From the NCBI RefSeq assembly GCF_001425685.1, contig NZ_LMCY01000008.1, positions 178,854-242,853 on the forward strand: a DNA stretch of 64,000 nucleotides. Reading direction: 5' to 3'. The position numbers and the translations under genes were made by a program. Source of the stretch: Massilia sp. Root335. Its GTDB lineage: Bacteria > Pseudomonadota > Gammaproteobacteria > Burkholderiales > Burkholderiaceae_D. This document shows, one piece after another, positions 1 through 10,476 of this stretch; the first letter of the stretch is position 1; every line of letters starts with the position of its first letter. Under the pieces are notes generated by a model. That model did no database searches. It had not been told where the DNA came from and saw only the letters and a list, made by a program, of their open reading frames with translations.

Positions 1-2
1 TG

Positions 3-1331
<1,329 letters not shown>

Positions 1332-1342
1332 ATGAAGTGCAC

Positions 1343-1372
1343 AGACCGGAGCGCATGCGCCGGTCTTCGTGC
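1343..1372 (+). terminator. Hairpin between nusA and infB
   Basis: An inverted repeat, AGACCGG at 1343-1349 pairing with CCGGTCT at 1360-1366 around a GC-rich loop, is followed by a weak T-rich stretch. It may be a leaky terminator or attenuator, since nusA and infB are normally co-transcribed. Confidence 0.45.
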
Positions 1373-1428
1373 TTTATTAAGCAAGAAAATTTCTTTATCA
1401 TCTCGCGACACATAGAAAAGAGGACTGA

Positions 1429-4311
1429 ATGGCGAGTAACAACGTAGCCCAATTTGCCACCGAACTGAAGATGCCTGCAGATTTGCTGCTGACGCAGCTG
1501 CGTTCTGCCGGCGTCGATAAAAGTTCGACGTCAGATCCCTTGTCCAAGGATGATAAGGATAAGCTGCTGAACCATCTGCGCCGTACCCACGGTGCCGCCG
1601 AATCGGGCGAAAAGAAGAAGATCACGGTGACCCGCAAGGAAACCTCCGAGATCAAGCAGGCTGACGCGAGTGGTAAATCGCGCACGATCCAGGTCGAAGT
1701 GCGCAAGAAGCGCACCTTCGTGCAGCGTGACGACCTCGTCACGCCGAAAGCGGCCGCCCAGGAGGCACCGGTCGTCGACGCCGCCGAGCAGGCACGTCGC
1801 GAAGAGGACGCGCGCCGCCAGGCCGAACTGATCGCGCGCCAGGAAGCGGAACTGCGCGAGAAGCAGGACCGCCTGGCCAAGCTCGAATCCGAGAAGGCCG
1901 CTCAGGCCAAGGCGGCCGAGGAACAGGCCAAGCGCGATGCCGAAGAGCGCGCCAAGCGTGAAGCGGCCGAAGCCGCCGAGGCGGCAGCCGACAAGGCGGC
2001 TGCGGCCGCCCAGGCATCGGCCGGCGCCGCCGGCGCCGCCGAGGACGCAAAGCGTGCCGCGGCCGACGAAGCCAAGAAGGCAGCTGCCGAGGAATCCAAG
2101 CGCAAGGCCGAAGAGGCCGCCAAGGAAGCCGCCGAACGCGCCGCCGCCACCGAGCGTGCGCGCAAGGCGGTCGCCGACGAAGTGGCGCAGATCAAGGCCA
2201 TGATGGCCCAGCCGCGCCGCGTGATCAAGGCGCCGGAACCGGCACCGGCCAAGCCGAAGGCGGCCGAGCCGAGCACCCTGCACAAGCCGGCGACGACGGC
2301 GAAACCTGCCGACGCCAAGCCGGCCGACGCCGGTGCACGCGCCAAGCCGGGCGACAAGAAATCGATCAAGTCGGCCAATGTGGCCTCGACCTGGTCGGAC
2401 GACAAGAAGCGCGGCGGTCCGAGCAGCGGCACGAAGGGTCGCGGCAACGCGGCGCCGACCGGCCGTGACGGCTGGCGTGCGGGCGGCGGCCGTGGCGGCC
2501 GTCGTGGCGGTCACGACGATCGCGAATCGAACTTCCAGGCGCCGACCGAAGCCATCGTGCGCGACGTGCACGTGCCGGAAACCATCACCGTGGCCGAACT
2601 GGCGCACAAGATGGCCGTCAAGGCATCGGAAGTCATCAAGCAACTGATGAAGCTGGGCCAGATGTGCACCATCAACCAGGTGCTGGACCAGGAAACCGCG
2701 ATGATCGTGGTGGAAGAAATGGGCCACAAGGCCTTTGCCGCCGCCGAGGACGATCCGGAAGCGCTGCTGGCCGACCACGGCGAGCACCACGAGTTCGAGG
2801 CCAAGCCGCGTGCACCGGTCGTGACTGTCATGGGCCACGTCGACCACGGTAAAACGTCGCTGCTGGACTACATCCGCCGCGCCAAGGTTGCTGCGGGCGA
2901 AGCCGGCGGCATCACCCAGCACATCGGCGCGTACCACGTGGACACCCCGCGCGGCATGGTCACCTTCCTGGATACCCCGGGCCACGAGGCGTTCACCGCC
3001 ATGCGTGCCCGCGGTGCCAAGGCGACCGACATCGTCATCCTCGTGGTGGCGGCCGACGACGGCGTGATGCCGCAGACCAAGGAAGCAATCGCTCACGCGA
3101 AAGCGGCCGGCGTTCCCCTGGTCGTGGCGATCAACAAGATCGACAAGCAGGGCGCGAATGCAGACCGTGTGACCCAGGAACTGGTGGCTGAAGGCGTCGT
3201 GCCGGAAGAATACGGTGGCGAGTCGCCGTTCGTCCAGGTGTCGGCGAAAACCGGCCAGGGCATCGACGACCTGCTGGAAAACGTGCTGCTGCAGGCCGAA
3301 GTGCTGGAACTGAAGGCGCCGGTGGAATCGCTGGCCCGTGGCCTGGTGGTCGAAGCCCGCCTGGACAAGGGCCGCGGCCCGGTCGCCACTATCCTGGTGC
3401 AGTCGGGTACGCTGAAGCGCGGCGACGTCGTGCTGGCGGGATCGTCCTTCGGCCGCGTCCGTGCGATGCTGGACGAGAACGGCAAGTCGGTGACCGAAGC
3501 CGGTCCGTCCTTCCCGGTCGAGATCCAGGGCCTGACGGAAGTGCCGAGCGCCGGCGAAGAAGTCATGGTCATGGCCGATGAGCGCAAGGCGCGCGAAATC
3601 GCCCTGTTCCGTCAAGGTAAATTCCGCGACGTGAAACTGGCCAAGCAGCAGGCAGCGAAGCTGGAAAACATTCTCGACCAGATGGGCGAAGGCGAAGTCA
3701 AGAACCTGCCGCTCATCGTCAAGACGGACGTGCAGGGTTCGCAGGAAGCGCTGGTCGGTTCGCTGCAGAAGCTGTCGACGTCGGAAGTGCGTGTGCAGAT
3801 CGTGCACGCGGCCGTCGGCGGCATCACCGAGTCGGACGTCAATCTGGCGACCGCGTCCAAGGCAGTCATCATCGGCTTCAACGCCCGTGCCGACGCCCAG
3901 GCGCGCAAGCTGGCCGAGACCAACGGCGTCGACATCCGTTACTACAGCATCATTTACGATGCGATCGACGAGATCAAGACGGCACTGTCGGGCATGCTGG
4001 CACCGGAGAAGCGCGAGCACGTCACCGGCCAGGTGGAAATCCGCCAGGTCATCCTCGTGTCGAAAGTCGGCGCGATCGCGGGCTGCCTCGTCACGGACGG
4101 CGTCGTCAAGCGTACCTCGTCGGTCCGCCTGCTGCGCAACAACATCGTCGTGTGGACGGGCGAGATCGACTCGCTCAAGCGCTTCAAGGACGACGTCAAG
4201 GAAGTGCGCGCCGGTCTCGAGTGCGGTCTGTCGCTGAAGAACTACAACGACATCCAGGTCGGCGACGTCCTGGAAGTGTTCGAAGTTCAGGAAGTGGCGC
4301 GTACGCTGTAA
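1429..4311 (+). CDS. infB: Translation initiation factor IF-2
   Basis: IF-2 is the GTPase that places initiator fMet-tRNA on the 30S subunit and promotes subunit joining. The 960-aa protein has an IF2_N module at about residues 1-50 and a long Ala/Lys/Glu-rich helical linker at about 100-330. A Gly/Arg-rich stretch with a second IF2_N module follows at about 340-440, then the G domain with P-loop GHVDHGKT at 469-476, DTPGHE and NKID. The beta-barrel, domain 3 and C-terminal fMet-tRNA-binding barrel complete it. The ATG is preceded by a GAGG-type ribosome binding site. Length and layout are normal for betaproteobacteria. A strong terminator follows the gene. Confidence 0.99.
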   Translation: MASNNVAQFATELKMPADLLLTQLRSAGVDKSSTSDPLSKDDKDKLLNHLRRTHGAAESGEKKKITVTRKETSEIKQADASGKSRTIQVEVRKKRTFVQRDDLVTPKAAAQEAPVVDAAEQARREEDARRQAELIARQEAELREKQDRLAKLESEKAAQAKAAEEQAKRDAEERAKREAAEAAEAAADKAAAAAQASAGAAGAAEDAKRAAADEAKKAAAEESKRKAEEAAKEAAERAAATERARKAVADEVAQIKAMMAQPRRVIKAPEPAPAKPKAAEPSTLHKPATTAKPADAKPADAGARAKPGDKKSIKSANVASTWSDDKKRGGPSSGTKGRGNAAPTGRDGWRAGGGRGGRRGGHDDRESNFQAPTEAIVRDVHVPETITVAELAHKMAVKASEVIKQLMKLGQMCTINQVLDQETAMIVVEEMGHKAFAAAEDDPEALLADHGEHHEFEAKPRAPVVTVMGHVDHGKTSLLDYIRRAKVAAGEAGGITQHIGAYHVDTPRGMVTFLDTPGHEAFTAMRARGAKATDIVILVVAADDGVMPQTKEAIAHAKAAGVPLVVAINKIDKQGANADRVTQELVAEGVVPEEYGGESPFVQVSAKTGQGIDDLLENVLLQAEVLELKAPVESLARGLVVEARLDKGRGPVATILVQSGTLKRGDVVLAGSSFGRVRAMLDENGKSVTEAGPSFPVEIQGLTEVPSAGEEVMVMADERKAREIALFRQGKFRDVKLAKQQAAKLENILDQMGEGEVKNLPLIVKTDVQGSQEALVGSLQKLSTSEVRVQIVHAAVGGITESDVNLATASKAVIIGFNARADAQARKLAETNGVDIRYYSIIYDAIDEIKTALSGMLAPEKREHVTGQVEIRQVILVSKVGAIAGCLVTDGVVKRTSSVRLLRNNIVVWTGEIDSLKRFKDDVKEVRAGLECGLSLKNYNDIQVGDVLEVFEVQEVARTL

Positions 4312-4341
4312 TCACGGCCGATCGAACGATTGGAGTACCAT

Positions 4342-4395
4342 TTGGGGCCAGGAGCTCGCGCCTTGCGGCGCGGGGCGACTGGCCCCAAGTTTTTT
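4342..4395 (+). terminator. Rho-independent terminator downstream of infB
   Basis: TTGGGGCCA at 4342-4350 pairs with TGGCCCCAA at 4380-4388, with a smaller internal GC hairpin in the loop, followed by GTTTTTT. It would uncouple rbfA-truB from infB transcription. Confidence 0.75.
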
Positions 4396-4653
4396 GGCGA
4401 ACTTTCGACGAACAACTGAAACGTCGTCCCCGCGAAGGCGGGGACCCAAGTTTGCGTGCATGTCGGCAGGTTTTAAGCCGGTGGCGGCGCGAACAAATTA
4501 GGTTCCCGCCTGCGCGGGAACGACGATGCAAGTTGCGCCGTATCGTGCAAGTAGCGCCGCATCGTGCAAATAGCGTCGGTGTTGTAGGTAGCGCCGCATC
4601 CTGTACGTCGCGCCGCATCGCATCAGAACGAAAACACACAGCAGTAAAAGAAC
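4396..4653. repeat. Short-repeat cluster between infB and rbfA
   Basis: No gene is seen in this spacer. Two small palindromes of dispersed-repeat type are present: GTCCCCGC/GCGGGGAC at 4425-4444 and TTCCCGC/GCGGGAA at 4503-4520. From about 4526 to 4623 there are five degenerate tandem units of about 18-20 bases, best seen as GCAAGTAGCGCCGCATCGT at 4548-4566, with variants GCAAGTTGCGCCGTATCGT and GGTAGCGCCGCATCCTGTA. The promoter of rbfA-truB probably lies here but I cannot place it. Confidence 0.6.
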
Positions 4654-5112
4654 ATGGCAAAACACAGCAAAAGCATTCCCCAGCGCGGCTTGCGCGTTGC
4701 CGACCAGATCCAGAAAGACCTGTCGGAACTGATCGCCTTCGAACTCAAGGACCCGCGCGTCGGCATGGTCACCATCAGCGAAGTCAAGCTGACCCCGGAC
4801 TACGCGCACGCGAAGGTGTATTTCACGCTGCTCAAGGACAGTCCGGAAGAGATCAAGCAGACGCTGGAAGGCCTGACGAAGGCGTCCGGCTACCTGCGCA
4901 ACCTGCTCGGCAAGCGCCTGCACATCCACACGCTGCCGCAGCTGCATTTCCTGCACGACATCTCGACCAGCCGCGGCCTCGCGATGTCGGCCCTGATCGA
5001 CCAGGCCAATGCCACGCGCGCCAAGGACGATGATGTGGGCGACGCCGGCCACACCGAAACCGGTCGTGAGGTCGAAGGCACGCACACTGAAGAAGATTCG
5101 GATTCCGAGTGA
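4654..5112 (+). CDS. rbfA: 30S ribosome-binding factor RbfA
   Basis: RbfA is a small KH-fold factor that binds immature 30S subunits and helps mature the 5' end of 16S rRNA, with a role in cold adaptation. The 152-aa protein starts in the typical way with basic residues and [13 protein letters not shown], followed by the conserved [20 protein letters not shown] core and the [16 protein letters not shown]-terminal segment. It ends in an acidic Glu/Asp-rich tail. Its TGA overlaps the GTG of truB by four bases (GTGA), so the two are translationally coupled. Confidence 0.97.
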   Translation: MAKHSKSIPQRGLRVADQIQKDLSELIAFELKDPRVGMVTISEVKLTPDYAHAKVYFTLLKDSPEEIKQTLEGLTKASGYLRNLLGKRLHIHTLPQLHFLHDISTSRGLAMSALIDQANATRAKDDDVGDAGHTETGREVEGTHTEEDSDSE

Positions 5113-6032
5113 ACGCACGGCCCCCGAAAAAGCCCCGCGATCTCGTCGACGGGGTGCTGCTCATCGACAAGCCCGTCGGCTTGTCGTCGAACGATGCGCT
5201 GATCAAGGCCAAGCGCGTCGTCAACGCGAAGAAGGCCGGCCACACCGGCACGCTTGACCCGTTCGCCACCGGCCTGCTGCCGCTGTGCTTCGGCGAGGCG
5301 ACCAAGTTTTCGCAAGACCTGCTGGAAGCCGACAAGACGTATGAGGCCGTCGTCCACCTGGGCATCACGACGACGACCGGCGATACCGAAGGCGACGTCG
5401 TCGAGACGCGCCCCGTCGACGTGACGGTCGAACAGATCGAAGCGGCGCTGGCGCGCTTCCGCGGCCCGATCATGCAGGTGCCGCCCATGTATTCGGCGCT
5501 CAAGCGCGACGGCAAGGCGTTGTACGAGTACGCGCGCGAAGGCATCGTGCTGGAGCGCGACGCCCGTCCCGTGACGATCCACGAGCTCGCGATGCTGGCG
5601 TACGATGCGCCGATGCTGACCATCCGCGTCAACTGCAGCAAGGGCACGTACGTACGCGTGCTGGGCGAGGACATCGGCGCCGCGCTCGGCTGCGGCGCGC
5701 ACCTGAACGCGCTGCGCCGCATCCAGGTGGGCGCGCTGACCGTCGCCGGCATGGTCACGCTGGAACAGTTGCAGGCGCACGACAATCCGCTTTCGCTGCT
5801 GGCCCCGGTCGATGCGCTGCTGTCGAGCTTCCCGCCCGTCGAGCTGACGCCCGAGCTGGCCGCGCGCTTCCTCAACGGCCAGCGACTGGCGCTGAACCGT
5901 GAGCCGGTCGCGTTGCCGGAGACGCAGGGCAGGGTGCGCGTGTATCACGACGGCAAGCTGCTGGGCACGGCCATCCTGCAAGAATATGGCGTGCTGGCGC
6001 CGGAACGGCTGATCGCGCGGCCGCAGGCTTGA
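5109..6032 (+). CDS. truB: tRNA pseudouridine(55) synthase TruB
   Basis: TruB converts U55 to pseudouridine in the T-loop of tRNAs. The 307-aa protein shows the catalytic motif [16 protein letters not shown] with the nucleophilic Asp at residue 50, the KTYEA substrate-binding strand, the [18 protein letters not shown] motif, and a C-terminal PUA-like domain ([11 protein letters not shown] and VYHDGKLLG). The GTG start at 5109 overlaps the rbfA stop. Nothing unusual is seen. Confidence 0.97.
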   Translation: MNARPPKKPRDLVDGVLLIDKPVGLSSNDALIKAKRVVNAKKAGHTGTLDPFATGLLPLCFGEATKFSQDLLEADKTYEAVVHLGITTTTGDTEGDVVETRPVDVTVEQIEAALARFRGPIMQVPPMYSALKRDGKALYEYAREGIVLERDARPVTIHELAMLAYDAPMLTIRVNCSKGTYVRVLGEDIGAALGCGAHLNALRRIQVGALTVAGMVTLEQLQAHDNPLSLLAPVDALLSSFPPVELTPELAARFLNGQRLALNREPVALPETQGRVRVYHDGKLLGTAILQEYGVLAPERLIARPQA

Positions 6033-6129
6033 AAACGGCGGCACCGCGCGCACATGGGGCCCGTCCCCACGTCATCGCCATTCAATATTTCGCCGGTATG
6101 CTCGGCTTTCTCCCCCGCTGCGACGCGGC

Positions 6130-6223
6130 AGGGGCCGCAAGCATGCTATACTAGTGGGTTCTCGGAATCGAAAGCTTCGTGCTCATCCGTCCATCACGCA
6201 ACAATTACTGTTGAAAAACGCAT
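6130..6223 (+). promoter_or_regulatory. Probable typA promoter
   Basis: An extended -10 element, TGC followed by TATACT at 6147-6152, lies about 70 bases before the typA ATG. No good -35 box is apparent, as expected for extended -10 promoters. The ribosome binding site before 6224 is weak. Confidence 0.5.
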
Positions 6224-8059
6224 ATGTCTAACACCAAACGCGCGATTCGTAATATCGCAATCATCGCCCACGTTGACCACGGCAAGACCACTCTCGTGGA
6301 CCAGCTGCTGCGTCAATCGGGCACTTTCCGCGAAAACCAGCAGGTGGACACCCGCGTGATGGACTCGAACGATCTCGAGAAGGAACGCGGCATTACCATT
6401 CTGTCGAAGAACTGCGCCGTCGAGTACGAAGGCACGCACATCAACATCGTCGACACCCCGGGCCACGCCGACTTCGGCGGTGAGGTCGAGCGCGTGCTGT
6501 CGATGGTCGATTCCGTGCTGCTGCTGATCGACGCCCAGGAAGGTCCGATGCCGCAGACCCGCTTCGTGACCCGCAAGGCGCTCGCGCTGGGCCTGAAGCC
6601 GATCGTCGTCGTCAACAAGATCGACCGTCCGGGCGCACGCGCCGACTGGGCGATCAACCAGACGTTCGAACTGTTCGACAAACTGGGCGCGACCGACGAG
6701 CAGCTGGACTTCCCGATCGTCTACGCGTCGGGCCTGAACGGCTACGCCGGCCTGGACGAAAGCGTGCGCGACGGCGACATGAAGCCGCTGTTCGATGCCA
6801 TCCTGAAATACGTGCCGGTGCGCGACGACAATCCGGACGGCCCGCTGCAGATGCAGGTCACGTCGCTCGATTACTCGTCGTACGTGGGCAAGATCGGCAT
6901 CGGCCGCATCAGCCGCGGCCGCATCAAGGCCGGCCAGGACGTCGTCGTGATGAACGGCCCGGACTCGACCCCGATCAAGGGCCGCATCAACCAGGTGCTG
7001 AATTTCAAGGGCCTGGAGCGCGTGCTGGTCGATGAGGCGGTTGCCGGCGACATCGTGCTGATCAACGGTATCGAAGACATCGGCATCGGCTCGACCGTCT
7101 GCGCCGTGGACACCCCGGAAGCGCTGCCGATGCTGACCGTCGACGAGCCGACCCTGACGATGAACTTCATGGTCAACAATTCGCCGCTGGCCGGCCGCGA
7201 AGGCAAGTTCGTCACCAGCCGCCAGCTGCGCGAACGTCTCGAGCGCGAACTGAAGGCAAACGTCGCCCTGCGCGTGCTGCCGACGCCGGACGACACCGTG
7301 TTCGAAGTGTCGGGCCGCGGCGAGCTGCACCTGACCATCCTGCTGGAAAACATGCGCCGCGAAGGTTTCGAGCTGGCCGTGTCGCGTCCGCGCGTCGTGT
7401 ACAAGGAAATCGACGGCGTCAAGTGCGAGCCGTACGAGAACCTGACCGTCGACGTGGAAGAAGTCAACCAGGGCGGCGTGATGGAAGAACTGGGCCGCCG
7501 CCGTGGCGACCTGCAGAACATGGAATCGGACGGCAAAGGCCGCGTGCGCCTCGAATACCGCATCCCGGCCCGTGGCCTGATCGGTTTCCAGGGCGACTTC
7601 ATGACGCTGACCCGCGGCACGGGCCTGATGAGCCACGTGTTCGACGCCTATGCGCCGGTGGACAACACCAAGGGCGAACTGGCCGGCCGTCGCAACGGCG
7701 TGCTGATCTCGCAGGATGACGGCGCCGCCGTCGCCTACGCGATCTGGAAGCTGCAGGACCGCGGCCGCATGTTCGTCGAGCACAACACGCCGGTGTACGA
7801 AGGCATGATCATCGGCATCCACTCGCGCGACAACGACCTCGTCGTCAACCCGATCAAGGGCAAGCAGCTGACCAACGTGCGCTCGTCGGGTACCGACGAA
7901 GCCGTGCGCCTGGTGCCGCCGATCCAGATGTCGCTGGAATACGCCGTCGAGTTCATCGAGGACGACGAACTGGTCGAGATCACGCCGAAGAGCATCCGCC
8001 TGCGCAAGCGCTTCCTCAAGGAACACGAGCGCAAGAAGGCCAGCCGCGAAGCCGCGTAA
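6224..8059 (+). CDS. typA: Ribosome-associated GTPase TypA/BipA
   Basis: TypA/BipA is a translational GTPase of the EF-G/LepA superfamily that associates with ribosomes under stress and aids 50S assembly and growth at low temperature. The 611-aa protein has the G domain at the N-terminus ([45 protein letters not shown]) and a switch region with the typical [14 protein letters not shown]. The beta-barrel and EF-G-like domains III and V follow, then the TypA-specific C-terminal domain ([21 protein letters not shown]). Length is normal. It has its own promoter and a strong terminator, so it is monocistronic. Confidence 0.98.
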   Translation: MSNTKRAIRNIAIIAHVDHGKTTLVDQLLRQSGTFRENQQVDTRVMDSNDLEKERGITILSKNCAVEYEGTHINIVDTPGHADFGGEVERVLSMVDSVLLLIDAQEGPMPQTRFVTRKALALGLKPIVVVNKIDRPGARADWAINQTFELFDKLGATDEQLDFPIVYASGLNGYAGLDESVRDGDMKPLFDAILKYVPVRDDNPDGPLQMQVTSLDYSSYVGKIGIGRISRGRIKAGQDVVVMNGPDSTPIKGRINQVLNFKGLERVLVDEAVAGDIVLINGIEDIGIGSTVCAVDTPEALPMLTVDEPTLTMNFMVNNSPLAGREGKFVTSRQLRERLERELKANVALRVLPTPDDTVFEVSGRGELHLTILLENMRREGFELAVSRPRVVYKEIDGVKCEPYENLTVDVEEVNQGGVMEELGRRRGDLQNMESDGKGRVRLEYRIPARGLIGFQGDFMTLTRGTGLMSHVFDAYAPVDNTKGELAGRRNGVLISQDDGAAVAYAIWKLQDRGRMFVEHNTPVYEGMIIGIHSRDNDLVVNPIKGKQLTNVRSSGTDEAVRLVPPIQMSLEYAVEFIEDDELVEITPKSIRLRKRFLKEHERKKASREAA

Positions 8060-8080
8060 TCGAGCTTTGCGCCGCACCAC

Positions 8081-8110
8081 AAAAACCCGCTGCTTGCAGC
8101 GGGTTTTTTT
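8081..8110 (+). terminator. Rho-independent terminator of typA
   Basis: ACCCGCTGC, a two-base loop, GCAGCGGGT and seven or more Ts form a textbook intrinsic terminator 20 bases after the typA stop. Confidence 0.93.
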
Positions 8111-8130
8111 ATGCCCATGCACAGGATCGC

Positions 8131-8232
8131 GTCAAAGGCTGGCTCGTCAAGCCATCGATTTGGCTCCGTGGACATGGCCGCCGGACTGCTTTTAGCAAAC
8201 GGAAAGTATTAGCATTGTTTCCACTTAATTGA
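8131..8232 (+). promoter_or_regulatory. Leader of the first DUF6160 gene, duplicated upstream of the second
   Basis: Blocks of this leader recur before the next paralogue: CCATCGATTTGGCT (8152-8165 and 8887-8900) and CATTGTTTCCACTTAATTGA (8213-8232 and 8948-8967), with related sequence between them. The first block sits in a hairpin loop (AGCCA/TGGCT). The conserved spacing suggests promoter or structured RNA elements copied with the gene. Confidence 0.55.
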
Positions 8233-8280
8233 TACCCGATTAAGTTCGCGTTCCGCCACTCAAACAATACTGGAGACTCC

Positions 8281-8826
8281 ATGAAACTGCTGAAACAACT
8301 GGCCGTCGTTGCCGCCCTGTCCTCGATCGCTTCGTACGCATCGGCCCTGACCCCGATCGCCGATGCCGATCTGTCCAAGGTGTCCGGCCGTGACGGTGTG
8401 TCGATCGCCGCCGACCTGCATGTGAACATCGGCTCCTTCGTCTACACGGACACCGACACGACCGGCGGCTCGGTGAGCTTCAACAACATCAAGATCAGCG
8501 GTGCGATCGCCGCCACGATCGACATCGTCAACAACGCCACGTTCCAGGGCGAAGTCAGCGCCTACAACGCCGACGGCAGCGTCAATGCCAACACGACCCT
8601 GGGCGTGATCTCGCCGCTGGCCGTACCCGGCGCCAGCGCAGGCCTGGCCGCCTTCCAGCCGACCGGCGACGTCGTCAAGATCGCCATCCCGCAAGTCGAC
8701 ACCGTCAAGAACCTGAGCATGTCGGTCGACTCGATCAAGATGGGCAACTCGACCGCTTCCTACGGTTCGTTCGCCGTCAACGACATCAAGCTGCAAGGCA
8801 CCACCGTCTACATCTGGGCACACTGA
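8281..8826 (+). CDS. Exported DUF6160/FilA-like protein, copy 1
   Basis: The 181-aa protein has a signal peptide (MKLLKQLAVVAALSSIASYASA) and then the family hallmark ALTPIADADLSKVSGRDGVS. The rest is a Ser/Thr/Asn-rich, beta-strand-type sequence without cysteines, ending in an aromatic cap (TTVYIWAH). This resembles DUF6160 proteins, one of which is FilA of the putative Acinetobacter Fil pilus-like system. The molecular role is unknown; export to the periplasm or surface is inferred. The gene is nearly identical to the next one except for a middle segment at about residues 83-110. A GGAGA ribosome binding site precedes the ATG. Confidence 0.8.
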   Translation: MKLLKQLAVVAALSSIASYASALTPIADADLSKVSGRDGVSIAADLHVNIGSFVYTDTDTTGGSVSFNNIKISGAIAATIDIVNNATFQGEVSAYNADGSVNANTTLGVISPLAVPGASAGLAAFQPTGDVVKIAIPQVDTVKNLSMSVDSIKMGNSTASYGSFAVNDIKLQGTTVYIWAH

Positions 8827-8832
8827 TCGCGT

Positions 8833-8860
8833 TCGGGCGCGCTCCAGAATGCGCGCCCGG
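8833..8860 (+). terminator. GC-rich hairpin after DUF6160 copy 1
   Basis: CGGGCGCGC pairs with GCGCGCCCG around TCCAGAAT, starting a few bases after the stop. There is no T tract, so it could be a terminator or an mRNA-stabilising hairpin. Confidence 0.45.
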
Positions 8861-8872
8861 ATGTGTCAAACG

Positions 8873-8967
8873 ACTGGCTCAGGAATCCATCGATTTGGCT
8901 TCCTGAGCAAGGACAAAAGGATGTGGTTATTGAATCGGAAGTAATAACATTGTTTCCACTTAATTGA
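8873..8967 (+). promoter_or_regulatory. Hairpin-bearing leader of the second DUF6160 gene
   Basis: GCTCAGGA (8877-8884) and TCCTGAGC (8901-8908) form a perfect 8-bp stem. Its loop carries CCATCGATTTGGCT, the same 14-mer found in the first copy's leader. The shared CATTGTTTCCACTTAATTGA block follows at 8948. A cis-acting RNA or an operator duplicated with the gene are both possible. Confidence 0.55.
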
Positions 8968-9106
8968 CTTCCAATAAAGAGATTTCAGTTAAGCCAAGCA
9001 GTCCGACGCTGCCGTCCCGATTGGCCACAAGCCGCAGAGGAACCGAAGCGGACGCGCGGGCAAGCCCGAAAAGATTCTCGTCGATCACAATAACACTGGA
9101 GATACC

Positions 9107-9616
9107 ATGAAACTGCTGAAACAACTGACCGTCGTCGCTGCCCTGTCCTCGATCGCTTCGTACGCATCGGCCCTGACCCCGATCGCCGATGCCGACCTGT
9201 CCAAGGTCTCGGGCCGTGACGGTGTGTCGATCGCCGCTGACCTGCATGTGAACATCGGTTCCTTCGTCTACACGGATACCGATACCGCAGGTGGTTCGGT
9301 GAGCTTCAACAACATCAAGATCACCGGTGCAATCGCCGCCACCATCGACATCATCAACAACGCCACGTTCCAGACCGAAGCCAGCGCGGCATCGGGCGCA
9401 TCGAGCGTGCTGGGCGTGAGCGGCGGCGCAGGCCTGGCGGCCTTCATGCCGGCTGGCGACGTCGTCAAGATCGCCATCCCGCAAGTCGATACCGTCAAGA
9501 ACCTGAGCATGTCGGTCGACTCGATCAAGATGGGCAACTCGACCGCTTCGTACGGTTCGTTCGCCGCCAACGACATCAAGCTGCAAGGCACCACCGTCTA
9601 CATCTGGGCGCACTAA
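9107..9616 (+). CDS. Exported DUF6160/FilA-like protein, copy 2
   Basis: This 169-aa protein is a tandem paralogue of the preceding gene. The signal peptide, the TPIADADLSKVSGRDGVS hallmark and the final KLQGTTVYIWAH are the same, with only scattered substitutions in the first 80 residues. The central linker is replaced by a short Ala/Ser/Gly-rich segment and is 12 residues shorter. An ACTGGAGA ribosome binding site precedes the ATG, identical to copy 1. A strong terminator follows. The pattern indicates a recent segmental duplication with divergence limited to the variable middle, as expected for a surface-exposed loop (inference). Confidence 0.8.
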   Translation: MKLLKQLTVVAALSSIASYASALTPIADADLSKVSGRDGVSIAADLHVNIGSFVYTDTDTAGGSVSFNNIKITGAIAATIDIINNATFQTEASAASGASSVLGVSGGAGLAAFMPAGDVVKIAIPQVDTVKNLSMSVDSIKMGNSTASYGSFAANDIKLQGTTVYIWAH

Positions 9617-9638
9617 GCATCACGGGTTGGGTGATGGA

Positions 9639-9670
9639 CGGCCCGCGGGCTTGCCCCGGGCCGTTTTTTT
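9639..9670 (+). terminator. Terminator after DUF6160 copy 2
   Basis: A long GC stem, ACGGCCCG pairing with CGGGCCGT, is followed by TTTTTTT. Confidence 0.88.
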
Positions 9671-9708
9671 GACCTCGCGTCGTTGCTCTTCGTTTTTCGG
9701 GTTCAAAC

Positions 9709-10476
9709 ATGCGCACGTTGCTCGCCGCGTCCCTCCTCGCGCTCTCGCTGTTGCCCTGCGCGGCATCGGCCCAGATGCGTCCGATGTCCGACAACGAACT
9801 GTCCCGGGTCAGTGGCCAGGGCCTGTTCACGGTCAGCAATTCCAGCTACAACGGTTTCGATTTCACCCGCATCGCCCTCGATGCCGACGTCACCCTGAAC
9901 GCCAACCTGGCCAATATGCGCCTGGGCGAATACACCTACGCGCCGCGCAACGGCACCGGCGCCGACCTCGACATCAGTGCACTGCAATTCGGCCGCACCG
10001 ACGCCAGCGCCGCCCAGCGGCTCGTGCAGATCACCAATCCCTATTTCGAATTCGTCTACAAGAACACCGGCGTCGACAGCCAGCGCGAGATCGTCGGCAT
10101 GCGCCTCGGCTTCGACGGCATTGCCGGCGACATCGGCACGAAGATCGCCACGCTGTCCGGCTCGATGCGCATCGACGCGGGCGCGGCCGGCATCGTCGAC
10201 AGCATGAACGACGCCGGCGGCGGCAAGCGCTGGGACGGCACCTGCACCGGCTGCACGCCGCTGTCCAGCGTGGGCGGCGTCACGGCAGGCGACGCCAACG
10301 GCCCGAGCCGCGATTTCTGGATCTCGATCCTCAAGACGCCCGTGCAATTCCAGGCCGCGTCCGGCATGCCCGCGCTGACGGAAGCACAGGCCGGCATCTG
10401 GCTGAACTGGCGCGACAAGCTGACCGCGCTGAACCTCACCGGCACCGTGCCGGTCAATAACGCGGCGGGGCATTGA
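9709..10476 (+). CDS. Exported DUF6160-like protein (255 aa)
   Basis: It has a signal peptide (MRTLLAASLLALSLLPCAASA) followed by a DUF6160-type entry motif, MRPMSDNELSRVSGQGLF. The remainder is a repetitive beta-rich sequence with one CTGC pair (about residues 183-186) that could form a disulfide in the periplasm. It is a more distant relative of the two upstream copies. The stop codon overlaps the ATG of the next gene by one base, so this and the next two genes form a tight unit. No function is assigned; a secreted or outer-surface structural role is inferred from the family. Confidence 0.7.
   Translation: MRTLLAASLLALSLLPCAASAQMRPMSDNELSRVSGQGLFTVSNSSYNGFDFTRIALDADVTLNANLANMRLGEYTYAPRNGTGADLDISALQFGRTDASAAQRLVQITNPYFEFVYKNTGVDSQREIVGMRLGFDGIAGDIGTKIATLSGSMRIDAGAAGIVDSMNDAGGGKRWDGTCTGCTPLSSVGGVTAGDANGPSRDFWISILKTPVQFQAASGMPALTEAQAGIWLNWRDKLTALNLTGTVPVNNAAGH

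Noticed and set aside
1531-4020. Long open frame on the minus strand (829 codons) inside infB
   Set aside because: It is antisense to a clear infB gene. Long antisense frames are common in GC-rich coding sequence, and its composition is His/Arg/Leu-rich with no domain.
4526-4623. CRISPR-like array between infB and rbfA
   Set aside because: Units are contiguous and degenerate, without unique spacers, and there are no cas genes.
6194-8122. Minus-strand 642-codon frame over typA
   Set aside because: Antisense shadow of typA with His/Asp/Arg-rich composition and no motif.
8111-8280. c-di-GMP riboswitch upstream of the DUF6160 gene
   Set aside because: The conserved GEMM core segments are absent; only a small hairpin with a conserved loop is seen.
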